DNA from: Phlegmacium glaucopus
Lineage: Eukaryota > Basidiomycota > Agaricomycetes > Agaricales > Cortinariaceae
Length of the DNA: 64,000 bases
NCBI GenBank assembly: GCA_015039465.1
Contig: MU130361.1
Location: forward strand, 548,907-612,906
Reading direction: 5' to 3'
Both the position numbers and the translations under genes were made by a program. The first letter of the stretch is position 1. Every line of letters starts with the position of its first letter. The notes beneath the pieces were generated by a model. That model worked only from the letters and a program-made list of their open reading frames with translations. It had not been told where the DNA came from and made no database searches. Shown in pieces: positions 35,420 through 47,639 of this stretch.

Positions 35420-36889
35420 AAAAAAATCCCCACATTATAATCCGCCCCAAGTCGAGACTCTTTTTTTAGCTTCTTTGCTTTGGAAGATAGGGGCAATGTA
35501 TTTTTTCGGGCCGTCGTTCATTACGAAGTTGCCGTCATCATCATTGTTGCCCCTGACCGTGACCAGCCACAACGAGGCGCCTGACGTCTTACAGGACCCT
35601 GACGTCCACATGTTTCATTCCACATGCAATCGCATCCTTGCCTACGTTGAAAATGTTGAACGACTTTGTGAACATTTTTTTGCTTTCTTTCCTCCTTTCC
35701 TCCTTTCCTTGTTAATCCTGGTTCTCCGTTCTCTGTTCCATATATCTCTTCTACTCGATCATCATGTTACTCAGTTACTCAGCCGTCATCTCAGCCGTCA
35801 TTCGAACAATCCAGCAATCCATCAATAGCAAATTTTGTATCATCACTCACTCACTCATTTCACTCATTCATCATACACACGTCCATATATCGACTTTTTT
35901 TTTTCACACATGCAAAGGACTTCATATCCATCATCCCTTCATCCAAACCTGCCCATTTCCTCCTGCGCCTTCGCAACTCGCCCTCCCCTCCCACTTTTCC
36001 CCGACATTTAGCTTCAAAAAACCACTCTCCACTCATCAATCTCGCTGTACTGTATGTTCTTTACCAGCCGATGATGTTTTTTTTTTGTGTACGGTATACG
36101 ACCAAATATATGTCATCGATCAATCTTTTTCCTGAAGATGAAAACCAGCTAAAACCACCGACTCGGATAGCCGGTGAAGAAAAAACACATGTTTACCAAT
36201 TCGACGAGGTTTTTGTGGGATTCGTCTAGCCTCACCATGCTGCCCTAATTTCGAGTGCAAATCTTGATTTTGTTTCTTTTGGCTCGGCGAAGCCCGTTAT
36301 CATGGCCATGTCTCTGGATAAGGCACAAGAAACTTTGCAAGTCATGAATTTCCGCAGACATGAATGATATCTTAGAGAGAAAAAAAACTGTACGAAAAGT
36401 ACCAACAAAATCGATCGCGAGAGAGAAAAGAGGGGTGCGCGTACCCATCGATGATTTTTTGTTGGTGGGACATACGTACAGATATAGTCTACGGACTTTC
36501 CGACGATCTATTATTGTATGTGCGAGGAAATGATTTTTCTGTCTACAAGGCTAGTCCGTCCAACCCAGCACGTAAATAGAGAAGCAAGGGAGAGTCGCGG
36601 AAGAAAGATAATCAAGACCAATTTAAAAGATAACAAAATTGGACACTCTGGAGTAACACTGACCCGAACCCCGTATGTAAGGAGCGAAAAGAAGTACAAC
36701 AGAAAACAAGAACTAATAAACAAGAGCTGAAAACATTTAAAAGATCAAAGGGTACACACAACAACAAAAAAATACATGAAATACAAAAATCATTTTCTTT
36801 TTATTGTCCATAAATCGTAGGTTTCGAGAACGTGCCTGAGGCCGCGAAATGCTGATCGATTTCGAATATGAGAATAGATAGAAAGCAGA
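35420..36889. other. Intergenic, 3' regions of two convergent regulators
   Basis: About 1.5 kb of pyrimidine-rich and then A-rich sequence. No gene, RNA or repeat is recognised. The first few hundred bases are probably the 3' UTR of the CENP-B-type gene. Confidence 0.5.
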
Positions 36890-39800
36890 TCAAAAGAACG
36901 TTACATGAGATGAACCATTCGTTCGATGCATCTGGGTATCGACCACCATCCCTGTATTGCTTTGAACAGAAGGTGATGACACGGGCGCAACGCGTGGAAT
37001 GATAGAAGCCATATGATTCAATTCCAAGTCTCCGTAGCGAACACGTTGGAAGAGGCGGCTCATCTCGTGAGCCTGATCACCAGCTTCTTCATAAGCATAG
37101 CTATATTGCTCGAGCCCAGCAATACAATTTGACACTTCCGGACGTCCAAGCCGAGCAAGCAATGTTCCAGCAAGAATACAACTGATGTGCATAACAGCTG
37201 GGTCGAGACGCTATTCCGAAAAAAGGTGAGTCATTTATTGACTGGCCATGGACCCAACGCCAGTTGTTGACTCACGAGGTAACCATTTGAAGTCAAAACA
37301 CCTGCAAGGCCAGCGATGCGCAAAGCACCATGCAAAGCCTCGTCCGCTACTTTGCGTTTGACCGCGTCGATCTCTGCGAGGCTGTGAGGATGGGTGATTC
37401 CAGAATTCAACTCTTTAATTCCAAAGTCGTCCAGTGCGGAGAACAAGATGATCCACATGACATGATACGTCGCGTCACTTGCGCACGAAGAGACAGCCTA
37501 CATGAGGTTTTTGCAGAAGCAGAAGCTTGACGTCAGTTTTACATCTATAACTGGGGTGACAAAACAAAACCTACAGAAACAAAGTCCCATTCACCCTCGA
37601 AATTACTTGGAACCCCAACCAGGTTCAAGTACTCGTCTCTCCATTCAGTGAGTGCATGAGCGAACGTGCACAGAGTATCAAATGAAACCCCATCTGAATC
37701 GGTTACAGGTCTCCATAATTGTCGCGACATCTGACGGGCAGTCCGGGCCAGTGAATGTGCAGCTCGATAGTAACCCTATGAACCAAAATAGTTTCTCATC
37801 TTCCCGTTAGATAGGATCATGACATACCAGAAACTACATATAGCACAGAGGAATTAATAAACAACTAAGCCGAATAACTAAGCTTAGAACACACCTCCAA
37901 TTGTTCCCTTGGCGAGGGTACAGGCGTCTGAGAGTCCACCATATCGGGATTAATGGGATCAACCGTGTAAAAATCGATATCATAATCATCGTCGTCCAGG
38001 ATAGGTTTCCTTCGATAGTACGCAGAAGCGTAGGCATCGCAGATGCATGTCATCCACCAAGCAAAGATCATGGTCCCACGACTCTCTGGGTCTTGTATAT
38101 TTGCCATCACAGACTTGTGATTGATCTACGATATATGTTATAGTTCAAGTTTTTAATCTTCATTGGGTAGACCATAGAGTAGATATAAAATAAAACTTCA
38201 CATACCCCGAGATCAAGCAAATGTCGCGTGGCTGAGGTCAACCAGAAACCGTGGAAACCTGGACGACATTTTAGGTATGAAACGTCAATCAATCAGACTT
38301 CACCCACCGTTGGTGTCATCTGGATTTTCTGTAACGTGGCTGAGATCAACGAATACTATTACGGAACTGAGGGATCAACTGACGATTTTGTAATGGTTCA
38401 ATCAGTAATGCGATAACAACATGGTCGGATGTGGGGACGCGATGGACTTTCAAAGCTTCGGCGAGGTCTCGTGCACGGTCGATAAGAGTCTTGGCCAACA
38501 AACTCTGCCCACCGGGACGCTGTCGATCTGCTACCAGTAAAGGATGCTCAGAGAACTTTGTTCCCCATGCAAGGACTGTTGCCACCAAAGCGGGATGTAG
38601 TGGGGGGGCGTTAGTGGGGGGCGCTGATGGTTGCAATTGAAGACGATTTCGGAACTGTTCGGGATTAAGGAGGGGAAGACGAGTATGGACTATTTGAAAG
38701 AAGACTTCTACCAGATCCTGGGCGAACCTGTGATGGGTCGATAAGACATGTGTCAGATGAACAAGCAGTGCTAAAACGAGAGAGGCTACGGACAGTCAGC
38801 CCCTTGGTGGGATGGACATTGGACAAGTGGAACACTAACCGGAAGTGGATGAAGTAAATCCTCGGAGGGAGCTGATCGCAGCGATTTAAGTTGTAAGATG
38901 ATGGACGTACTCTGCTCTAAAATGCTCATCGTCCAGCTTCGAGGCTAGCTCGCCCCAAGGATCATACGGTGATTTGGTATGGCCATCAGGGAACACTCTG
39001 ACGTTGCCGCTGGAACCGTAATTTAACATTAAGAAAGCAAAAAGAGACAAAAAGTTCAACCTGGATGGATCTGGCGGTGCAAAGACGAAACATAGAACTT
39101 CACGTGTGGGGGTAGAAATGGTTATGGGCGGACAAAAACCGTATCGTACCATTAGAGGCAAAATATGAGGAATTGAGGTTGTTGGAGATGCAGGGGATGC
39201 AGGGGATGCAGGGGATTCGACGATAGGAGAGGCACTAAGGTAAAAATGTAAAGAATGCATCATCTATAGGGTGCTGGCCAACATACTATTTCGGTGCCGA
39301 TGCCGGCGAGACAGGAGATTGAGTACTACTTTCAGTGGTCAATATTTGCAACAACGACCGAGAAAATGGCACGAAAAGATAGCAACCGCACCGAGACGGC
39401 TCCGACGAGAATGATAATTGGACATGCTGAAAACTTACTTTAAATTTGCAGAGCTGAGATTCCTTTGTCTTCTACTAACAGCAGTACTACGCTTCTTTTC
39501 ACTTGTAGCTTGCTGAACAAAATGTCTAGTAGATGGGTGAGTGGGTTACATCGGCAGGATACCCGACGGAGACATACGTGCAAGGGTAGTTTTTGGATAA
39601 ACAGTGCTGTCGCGATCAATTAGAGACAGTAACTAACGGATAGAGTAGGATGAGAATGTACCTGACACTGTCACCAGAATTGCGATGAGCAGGTGAGAGA
39701 TAGGGCATCAAGTAAGAAGTACCTTGTCGTGACCAGGTAATCTATTGCACTTTACTTTGCGCGATCTGCAGAGAAATTGTACCCAAGTCAAAGAAAATCA

Positions 39801-40016
39801 AGAAGAGCTCTAGCGGACCTGCAGGCATCACAAGCGGTATTTTGTTTTCTTGGTGGCGGAAGTGTTTTGGCTAGTTCGTGGATCTGGTTCTGCATGGACG
39901 GGGTTGGTAACAGAAGACCTACAGACGATGAGTAGAACGAAAGTAGGAGCGATCTGAAACTGACTTTGCTGTTGGGATGAGCTGGGGGACATCATATTAT
40001 TGTGTGAATGCTGCAT
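36890..40016 (-). CDS. Zn2Cys6 fungal transcription factor with fungal-specific TF domain
   Basis: The N-terminal zinc cluster reads ACDACRSRKVKCNRLPGHDK-CQ-HCLSKNYPC across splice joins. This fits C-X2-C-X6-C-X8-C-X2-C-X6-C. The fourth Cys comes from a 6-nt exon (39662-39667). Before it lies a short Gln/Ser-rich leader (MQHSHNNMMSPSSSQQQ). Downstream is a fungal-specific TF middle region with HGFWLTSATRHLLDLG and FAWWMTCICDAYASAYYRRKP followed by an acidic DDDDYDIDFYTVDP segment. The C-terminal end includes LAGTLLARLGRPEVSNC and stops after SSHVTFF. Many short introns occur, so some internal joins remain uncertain. It is probably nuclear; target genes cannot be deduced. TOM22 is divergent, about 180 bp from its start. 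Confidence 0.82.
39662..39667 (-). other. Putative 6-nt micro-exon (TGT CAG) of the Zn2Cys6 gene
   Basis: On the minus strand, TGTCAG is preceded by GGTGACAG (acceptor) and followed by GTACAT (donor). It encodes Cys-Gln in phase 0. Including it completes the six-cysteine zinc cluster; skipping it removes one ligand. See the matching finding. Confidence 0.7.
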
Positions 40017-40195
40017 GGATGAAGGGGAACTGTATTAGATTCAGAACGGGTATATATAGGACCCAATGGACCAAGCCAAGCATTCGCAAAGCAGATATAA
40101 TAATCCCGGTAATTATGTAATATTTCCCACACTGAATATCGGTACCGAACTTCGTGACTAATTTTCGCTGTCACACCCGCCTTTGATCTCACACA

Positions 40196-40715
40196 ATGGT
40201 TAAAGTCGAAATCGTCGAGGAGAAGGACTCAAGCGCCTCTCCTTATGCCTCATCCTCATCCTCAAGGCACTCCAGCTCAGAGTCACTTTCATCAGTAGAC
40301 TCAGAACCATCCATTGACGAGTCATTCTTCGACCGCGTCGTCGCTCTCAAAGATATCGTCCCACCCACCACAAGACACAACATTGCCACCACATTCGCAC
40401 AGACAGCCTCATATGTCAAACGTGGTTCTAAAATTATTGGAAACATTGTCTGGGTAGTCACCACCTCGGCACTGCTCGTGGCTTTGCCACTAAGTCTAAT
40501 TCTCGAAGACGAAAACAAAGTCATGGCACAAGAGAAGGAAATGCTTGAACAGCAACAAGGTGCACAACAGGTTTGTCTCGGCACCCCATCTCCATCTCCG
40601 TCCTTTTTCTCATTACTTAAATTTTGTTCTCTAGATGCTTACTCCATCTTCCTATGGTCAACCCGGCTCCAGTCCGCAGGGTCAACCAAAAGCACTGATT
40701 CCTCCCGGTTTTTGA
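40196..40715 (+). CDS. TOM22: Mitochondrial import receptor subunit TOM22
   Basis: Tom22 is the tail-anchored central receptor of the outer-membrane TOM complex. Two exons (40196-40570, 40635-40715) give 151 residues. The N-terminal cytosolic part is acidic and Ser-rich (VEIVEEKDSS, SVDSEPSIDESFF). The family core DRVVALKDIVPPTTRH leads into one membrane span, IIGNIVWVVTTSALLVALPL. A short intermembrane-space tail is Gln-rich and ends PKALIPPGF. Length and layout fit fungal Tom22. The intron is GT-AG and starts after AQQ. It diverges from the Zn2Cys6 gene and converges with the NDUFA9-like gene. Confidence 0.92.
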
Positions 40716-40944
40716 GATTAGAGTTGTTCTAGCGCACTATATTATGGCCTCATGTTTTTAATTCGTTTCTCATGACTGCCATAAGCAAAAATCATCACTG
40801 CTCAGTTTGACGTATCCACGTGTGCCTCAACTACGTGTGTGAGGACTACCTTTTTTTGCCTGCTGCGCACTGTCTGGACATATCCTTGTGGGGAATCGCA
40901 ATGAATTTTATATTCTATTATTGAGAAATAAATATCGTTCCCCA

Positions 40945-42467
40945 CTAGTACTCTTCAACCTGTTGAAATGATAATATCAACATCGGAGAAGTTCATGGAT
41001 CGTGTAAGCGGACTTACAACGACTGGGTTTGGACGAGGCGGGAGCACAGTTGGTCGCACATAATTCTCTCTATTCTTGGATTAGAATCTCCAGACAAAAG
41101 AAAGAAAGACGACATACGCGGAACGATAGCGACGGAGGTATTTGATGGCATGAGACTCTATTTCGGAAGGTTCAACACCTACCACATCCCAATCACCAGC
41201 AACATCGATATCATCGATGTATCTTCTCTTTACCTCATCAGGGCTCAGCGCCGGCCACCACACATTCTGGCTTAATTTAGCCAGAATGTTCGCGACTGCT
41301 TTTGGCAAGACGGGCGCTCGCGAAAGCGGCTGGAGTGTTACAGATGAAATGAGGTCTAGGAGGTATTCGTATGTAAGCGTGGACGGTCCAGGAAGGTTAA
41401 GAGTTCTGGAGAGCTGAGGCCGCGATGTCAAGTTGACTAGTGCCTGTGCAATGTCTATTACCTATGGTCCAGCGGTGGCTTTTAATATCATTTTAATGAT
41501 CTGATATGAAACAATAGCACCCACGTGAACAGGCCTTATTTTTGTTTGACTGTGGTTAAGCTTCCACCAAATTGGCCATACTATACAGTTGTTAATTCCG
41601 CAGAACATTAGAAGATATTATAGCTTCGTACCTGCCATATTGTTTAGCAATTTGTCTTCATATCCAAACATTGTTGCTGGCCTAATTATCGTAGCTGTCG
41701 GGAAAGCCGCTTTCACCAGTTCCTCGCCTTCAGCTTTGGCCCTGTAAAGTTCAGACGAGGACTTTGCCGAGGCATTCAGATGGGAAATCTGATAAAACTG
41801 CGAAACACCGGATTGGGCTGCGATCTTGGCTATCCTTTCTGCTCCAACAGCATTGGCCGACCTAATGTCGAAATTCCTGCATGGAAACGACAGCTTCAGT
41901 CAAAAAGGAAAGAGAAGCGAGAGAAGCGGCGCGTACTTGGTCGCAAAGTCCCTTCCAGTAAGGTTGAAGACAATATCTGAATGACGTAGGCATTCCGCTA
42001 TTGATTTTTCATTCCGTAGATCCCATTCCTTTTCCCAAGAACTTTAAATAAGAAAAAACCTCAGAGTGCCGATAATGAACCCACCATACGGACGATTTGT
42101 CCAAGGTCTCCCATAGGTTTAAAAATTCGCGCTTCATCTTCATCTCGATACGGAACAATGACCTGGGTTCCCATTTTTCCTAGCAATAATTCAGCGTATG
42201 CAATTTACAATCCTAAAGGCTTGGACATACCAAGTTTTGAAACTATGTAGCGTCCCAAAAACCCTGTACATCCAAACACTGTGACGGTCAGTCCAGCGAC
42301 TGCACTGTAGCCGGGAGGTCCATAGGATACTACAGGTTTGCTGCTTGGAAGAATGGCGATATCGTGGTAGGCTCGCTGTAAATTATATTCAGTAGAGGTA
42401 AATTGTCGGTTCACGAACATCGCAGTATTACTTTTCCAACCTTGAGTGCATGCTGCAAGCGCACCAT
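40945..42467 (-). CDS. Complex I NDUFA9/40-kDa subunit-like protein (atypical SDR)
   Basis: The 39/40-kDa subunit is an NADPH-binding SDR-fold accessory protein of mitochondrial complex I. The joined N-terminus is MVRLQHALKRAYHDIAILPS, and the Rossmann motif reads VTVFGCTGFLGRYIVSKLG. Later exons carry the expected DVVFNLTGRDFAT-like and NAVGAERIAK-like stretches. Toward the C-terminus are LTYEYLLDLISSV, LSQNVWWPALSPDEVKRRYIDD and IKYLRRYRSA. I place the last exons so that YRSA is followed by ENYVRPTVLPPRPNPVV and then VEEY before a stop at 40945; these last two joins are inferred. It diverges from the DUF2462 gene with about 210 bp between starts. Confidence 0.78.
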
Positions 42468-42679
42468 GTTGGAGGTTGTAACCGACATCCGTCGCCTTGC
42501 TAGTGCTTTGAAGTTGGTTGTTGCCCACGGTTCGGCGTATGGCGGGACCTCTCGGATGTTCACAGGTCCACGTGATTCTACTCAGATTATTGATGTGCAG
42601 TGCGCACTGCCGCAAACACAACTCAACTAGCACCCAGCCTCCACACCTTTGCAACAACCATCATTATAACTAATCAAGT

Positions 42680-42984
42680 ATGGTTCAAGGGAAAACAAAA
42701 GGCCTCCAAAGCAAGGCGTCTAGCAGTCGACACGCAGCGAAGTCTGCCGCTAACACAAAAAAGGGAAAGAGGACTGTTGCGCCTAAAAAAACCATCTTGA
42801 TAAAACAGGCGGCCTTGCAGAAGGTCCATCGGGCATCGTCCTCTTTTCCGGAAAGCCTTTCTGACCAAATTTATCCAAATAGGATTTAACAGCCAAAATC
42901 AACAAGTCTATCGAACGGCAGATGGTATCCGCCGCATCTGCAGGCAAGTTGACTATCATGAAAAATTCAATTCCTGAAGGGTGA
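42680..42984 (+). CDS. Small basic DUF2462 (UPF0390) protein
   Basis: Two exons (42680-42823, 42883-42984) encode 81 residues. The sequence opens MVQGKTKGLQSKASSSRHAA and continues with KKGKRTVAPKK. It ends with INKSIERQMVSAASAGKLTI and the tail MKNSIPEG. This is the small Lys-rich family related to the animal hydatidiform/Leydig-tumour 10-kDa protein (C19orf53). Proteins of this family have been seen in nucleolar fractions, but no reaction is established. The start, splice and stop are clear and the length is normal for the family. Confidence 0.85.
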
Positions 42985-45235
42985 GCCTGTCGTATCTTTT
43001 TAAAGAAGCCGTATATGACTTATTTACTGGACGATTCCTTCGCACTTTGGTTTAGCTCGTCGTCTTCAAAATCCCAGATTAAACCTGGGAAATGAATCTT
43101 CATGACATCCCAAATTATTTAATAAACGTGTATCAGCTAATATGATGGTTTGGGAACATGCTTCCATAAATATTTGTCATTTTCTTAATTTATTGACTAC
43201 TTTTAGATAACGTAACTGGTTTTTGGCTTAAGACCTTATCGATTCTTTGGGCGCGATCGGATGCCGCAAGGCATCGTCCTGTAATGCTCTATCCTGCCGG
43301 AGGCTGGCTGCAAATGAGTGTTTACTCTGCTTCCGTCGTTAGACATCATTGCCATACCTCGTGTTTTTCACTCGTCGGAAATGTGGAAATGAAAATTGCA
43401 TAAGCTCCATTCATTTCACTCTTCCTTTGTTACAGATTTGGAGGCCGGCCGTATCCGACGAGGTTTCAAGTCATCTCTATCAATGCTTCACGCTCTCCAA
43501 GCCCTGGAGATCATTTTTATCGCGACATCTGTCATGGAGACCTTTCATTTAGATTTTCTACCAAGACTCTCTAGTGACATTCTTGGCTAGATCCACCATA
43601 ACCGAACAAGACGCTTCAAGGTTGGTGGATTAAAGAGGTGAGTCAATTCAAAGACCTGTAGGTATCGCATCTGCAGACCCCAATCACTGGTTCTCAGATC
43701 TCTCGACTCAAGGTCATGACTTTTTGTGCTATACCTGATCAGGAGTTTGAGGCAATTTTAGTACACCTGGATTCATGGGGATCTGTATGGGTTGCCCGTA
43801 GCCACAACCCAACAGGTAAAAGTAAATTACTTGTAAAAAGTAGTTGGTAAGAAACAAACACTTTTTTACCCAACCTAGTATATAAAAAGGCCTCTAAGTG
43901 CGGTTTTCGGCAGAGGTACACAGGTCACGTGACTATTACCAACCGTATATACTTAAAACTTCTTTGTTTTCTAGCCCTCCGTCAGCCCTTGTGTTAGGGA
44001 GCTTAGTATGCCAGTGATAAAAATATTTTTTCCTCAAAAGTCTGCCCAATCTTCTAAGTTCTTGCTCACAGTTTGGCATCAGAGTTCAAACTCACATACT
44101 CTTAGACTGTTAAGTATATGTCAATGATAATATGAAGAGGTAATTCTGTGTCCTTAGTGTTGAGAAATCCCATTGGCAAGCCATATTAGGAGTTTAAAAT
44201 CAACTACCGCACCTTATCTATTTTTATCCCTCACTCTACAACGAAGTCCCGAGAGTTCCGTTATTCCATAGTCTCTCTAACAGACTGCGATATCGGATAT
44301 ATGTGATTATATGAAGTCTGTTAATTACCACGCCCTCCGAACCGCGTCAGAAATTCCTATGTTAATTTGTAATCTTCGGACTTTGAGATTTCAGTCACGC
44401 CCACTTAATGTGATGAGGGGCAGGATTTTGGAGAGAATTTTTTTAACGAAGTCTTAATAAGTGTCATTGAAATATGAAGAGACGGCGATGTCATGAAGAG
44501 TTAGGCAAATGGGCGTGCACTCAGCACTGTGCATCAAGGCCGACAACCATGTGAGGTGCGTTTGCTCTCTAACCCCCTGGAGTGAAATCAACCACAAGAT
44601 CTCCTCCCATCAACGTAAATTTTTTACCTTATATTCCCTGAGCTAAATAGGTACATTTTTCCTCCAAGAAATAGAGAAAGACCCTCGTCGTCGCGTCCAC
44701 TCGACGCGACGATAATTGAAACTCCAAACTTTACATAAGCCTGTTGAGTAAGGTAGAGTTGAGGCAAAGTTGAGGTAGAGATAATATTACTTGGTACTCT
44801 ATGTTAGTACTCGGCTCCAAAATGACTGAGTTCTATTTTTCTATGTTTTACATAGCTGTTTTCAATGAAATGTAAAAATCAGGTTCCTATACAAACAAAG
44901 AAATTTTGACAGAGACATATTGCGAGTGAAATAAATGATTAGATCAATGATTGTATTTGTCATACAAACCTTAAATTTCGCAGGTGAAATCGTCTAACAT
45001 GAACTTTTTTTTTGTTGGTAAATCCCGAACGACGGCTGGATAGGAACCGTTAAAAGCGTATTACACTTGATAATACTTAAAAGTACCTTGCAGCGACCCG
45101 AATTTATTCATTATGTCACATGATAAAAATTATAAAATGCGTGGGAACTCCTTTTGAAAATGAAAGGCAGTGATCACTGTATGTGTTGATAGGCTCTGAA
45201 CTTGCAGTATCGAAGCTGACCGTGTCGATATCAGA
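42985..45235. other. 2.25-kb AT-rich gene-poor stretch
   Basis: Unlike the tightly packed surroundings, this stretch has no convincing gene. Small frames at 43349-43590 show no known motif. I found no terminal repeats or target duplications by eye. It may hold an old, eroded insertion or a non-coding transcript. Confidence 0.4.
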
Positions 45236-47449
45236 ATGCCACGGAGACGGACTGCCAAGGGACGCGAAAGCGGTTCCAAATCTCAATCTAAATCTTTCCA
45301 TAAGTCTGACGGAAAATTAAAGAAATGGAATACCATTTCGGATATCCCAATGGACGAAGAAGATCAATGTGCGTCTTATATTTCTCTCCTTCGACTTGAA
45401 TTCCAATTGATTTCGCCGTATAGTCCACACGTCGAAAGATAAAATATTACTGGATGGAGACCATAATGACGATGATGACGGCGACGACGACGAAGTCTTC
45501 GCTTTAAAGGGAATAGATGATGATTCAGAAGAGGATGAAGAGATTTATAAGGATGAAGACGATGAAGTACCAGACGACGAAGTAGAAATAGAAACGAAAG
45601 GCCCCACCACCAAAAAAAAGTCAAAACGCTCCAAAAAAGCCAAAGGGAAGACCGCAGAGTCGTCTGAGGAGGAGGAGGAAGAGGAAGAGGAAGAAGGTTG
45701 GGGTCGCGGGAGGGCTGCCTATTATTCCTCGAATGCGGACCAACTGGAATCCGACGATGAGGAAGGAAACGAACTCGAAGAGCAGGAAGCTAAACGACTT
45801 CAGGCCGCAATACGCAAAGAGATGACAGATGACGACTTCGGGCTAAATGACAATCCGGAAGTCATCCGGAAAGATGTTATGGAGTATGGGCGCTATTCTC
45901 TTTATTGTTCCGTCACTGACTTCTGGAAAGCGATATCGTAGAGAGCACAACTTCGGTGCTTCCTTCATTACCTACAGATAAAAAAGGCCTTCTCCGTCAT
46001 CTAGAGAAAACAAGTCCGGAGTCTCTAGCATTAGCTCGGGATTGGGACGAAACGGCACGAAACCTGCAAAGAACCCGGGAAAGGATATCAAAGTGAGTAG
46101 CACATATTTATTTACTTCATATCCTTGCTCATTAATACAGGATCGAGGCTGAGGATGCCGACGCCCTCCACCTTGGGATGGTTCATCTACATTACCGTAT
46201 GTCATAAAGTTTTGCATTACACGTAGTGCCTTACCGCTTGAACTACAGAAACCCTACTATCTTATAGTACCATGTTAGCCTTTTATCTCCATCTACGTTC
46301 AAGCGCAAAATACGCTCAGCGGCCCTCGCTCTTACAATCCCATCCTATTCTTCAACGTCTACTGACTTTAAAACAGTCTCTTGCGACCTTGGAAGACCTT
46401 GATTTCGCGGGTTCTGATTCTAATTCTGAAGACGATGAGGATGAATATGACGGATCTATGGCTATGGACGACATCCTGGCGGATGGAGAACAAGTCTGGA
46501 GGATTGACAGTACGGGGAGATTAGAGCCGAATGAACTCGCAGAGCTTCTCGATGATGCGAAGTTATCATCAGCCAAAAAACCCGAAAAGAGCACCCGGGA
46601 GCCGCCCAAAAAGAAACGGAAAACTGCCCAAGACCGTCCGCAACCTGTTGCCCCTATATTCGATTTGGTCGAACCGCAGTTTGTGTCTTCGAAAAGCTCA
46701 TCATCTCATGAGCCCCACGCCAATGATGCAGATCCCTATGGCGAGATGACAGTTCTTCATTCCGCTGATCTTGCGGATAAGAGCGCTAGGAAGAAGACTC
46801 TTCGTTTCCATACATCCAAGATTGACAGCGCAAGCGCTCGACGTCAAGGAGCGAGAAATCAAGCGGCTGGAGGCGACGATGACCTTCCTTATCGTCAAAG
46901 GAAGAAGGAAAGGGATGCCCAGTTGGTGAAGGAAGTTGCTAAGAAGTTGAATAATCAAGGGGGAGAGGATTTGAACGATGAAGACCCGCAGCCGCGAGTA
47001 GGCGAGAAGCGCTTAAGACAGGATGAGGCAGACGCAGACGAGAGCCCGGATGAGTACTATGAGCTCGTCAAAAAGAAGTCCAAGGAGAAGAAGGAGAAGA
47101 AAAAGGCTGAATATGAAGAAGCCAACGGACGAGTCCGGTATGTTTTGGCCTATGCCTCTGTTACCCCTTTGCCTGATTATTTCCATGCAGGATTGATCTG
47201 GAGGAAGATGGAAACGAAGGCCCCCGTTCACTCACACGAGCAATCTTGAAGAACAAAGGCCTAACGCCTCATCGACCAAAGAGTGTTCGCAATCCTAGAG
47301 TTAAGAAAAGAATGAGATACGAAAAGGCTAAGAAGACAGTTTCTTCACAGAAAGCCATTTACAAAGGTGGATTGTCACAAAGTGGTGGAAAGTATGAAGG
47401 CGAGAAGTCAGGTATCTCCAAGGTAGTCAAGAGCGTTCGGCTGGGGTGA
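45236..47449 (+). CDS. SAS10: SAS10/UTP3, small-subunit processome protein
   Basis: Utp3/Sas10 works in the nucleolar SSU processome for 18S rRNA maturation. The N-terminus is basic (MPRRRTAKGRESGSKSQSK), followed by long acidic tracts, including EEEEEEEEEE. It then has the Sas10/Utp3/C1D core around LLRHLEKTSPESLALARDWD and HYQTLLSYSTMLAFYLHLRS. The C-terminal Sas10 domain includes ILKNKGLTPHRPKSVRNPRV and KRMRYEKAKKTVSSQKAIY, and ends SGISKVVKSVRLG. Introns are few and short; the longest exon runs from about 46270 to 47190. The start is the first ATG. It converges with FCF2, another rRNA-processing factor, with stops about 190 bp apart. Confidence 0.9.
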
Positions 47450-47639
47450 TAGTGCCTCTATTCTTCTCATGGCCCTACGCCTTGGATTTAATAACATTTG
47501 ACCATTTCAACGCGAAAAACGACATTCCCTCCCGAAGTGAGTGATGCCTTAGACACCGCTGGACGTCTCGTTATTTTATTTTGTTGAAGACAGTTTTCGG
47601 GATTAATCAATAGATATGTCAATAGGTGACGCCTACTCA

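Noticed and set aside
39171..39230. GGGATGCA-type tandem units near 39190-39225 as a minisatellite or CRISPR-like array
   Set aside because: Only about four imperfect short units inside a coding exon of the Zn2Cys6 gene (Ser-Pro-Ala repeats).
43349..43590. Short plus-strand frames in the 42985-45235 gene-poor stretch
   Set aside because: Hydrophobic and short, with no family resemblance; cannot be told from chance.
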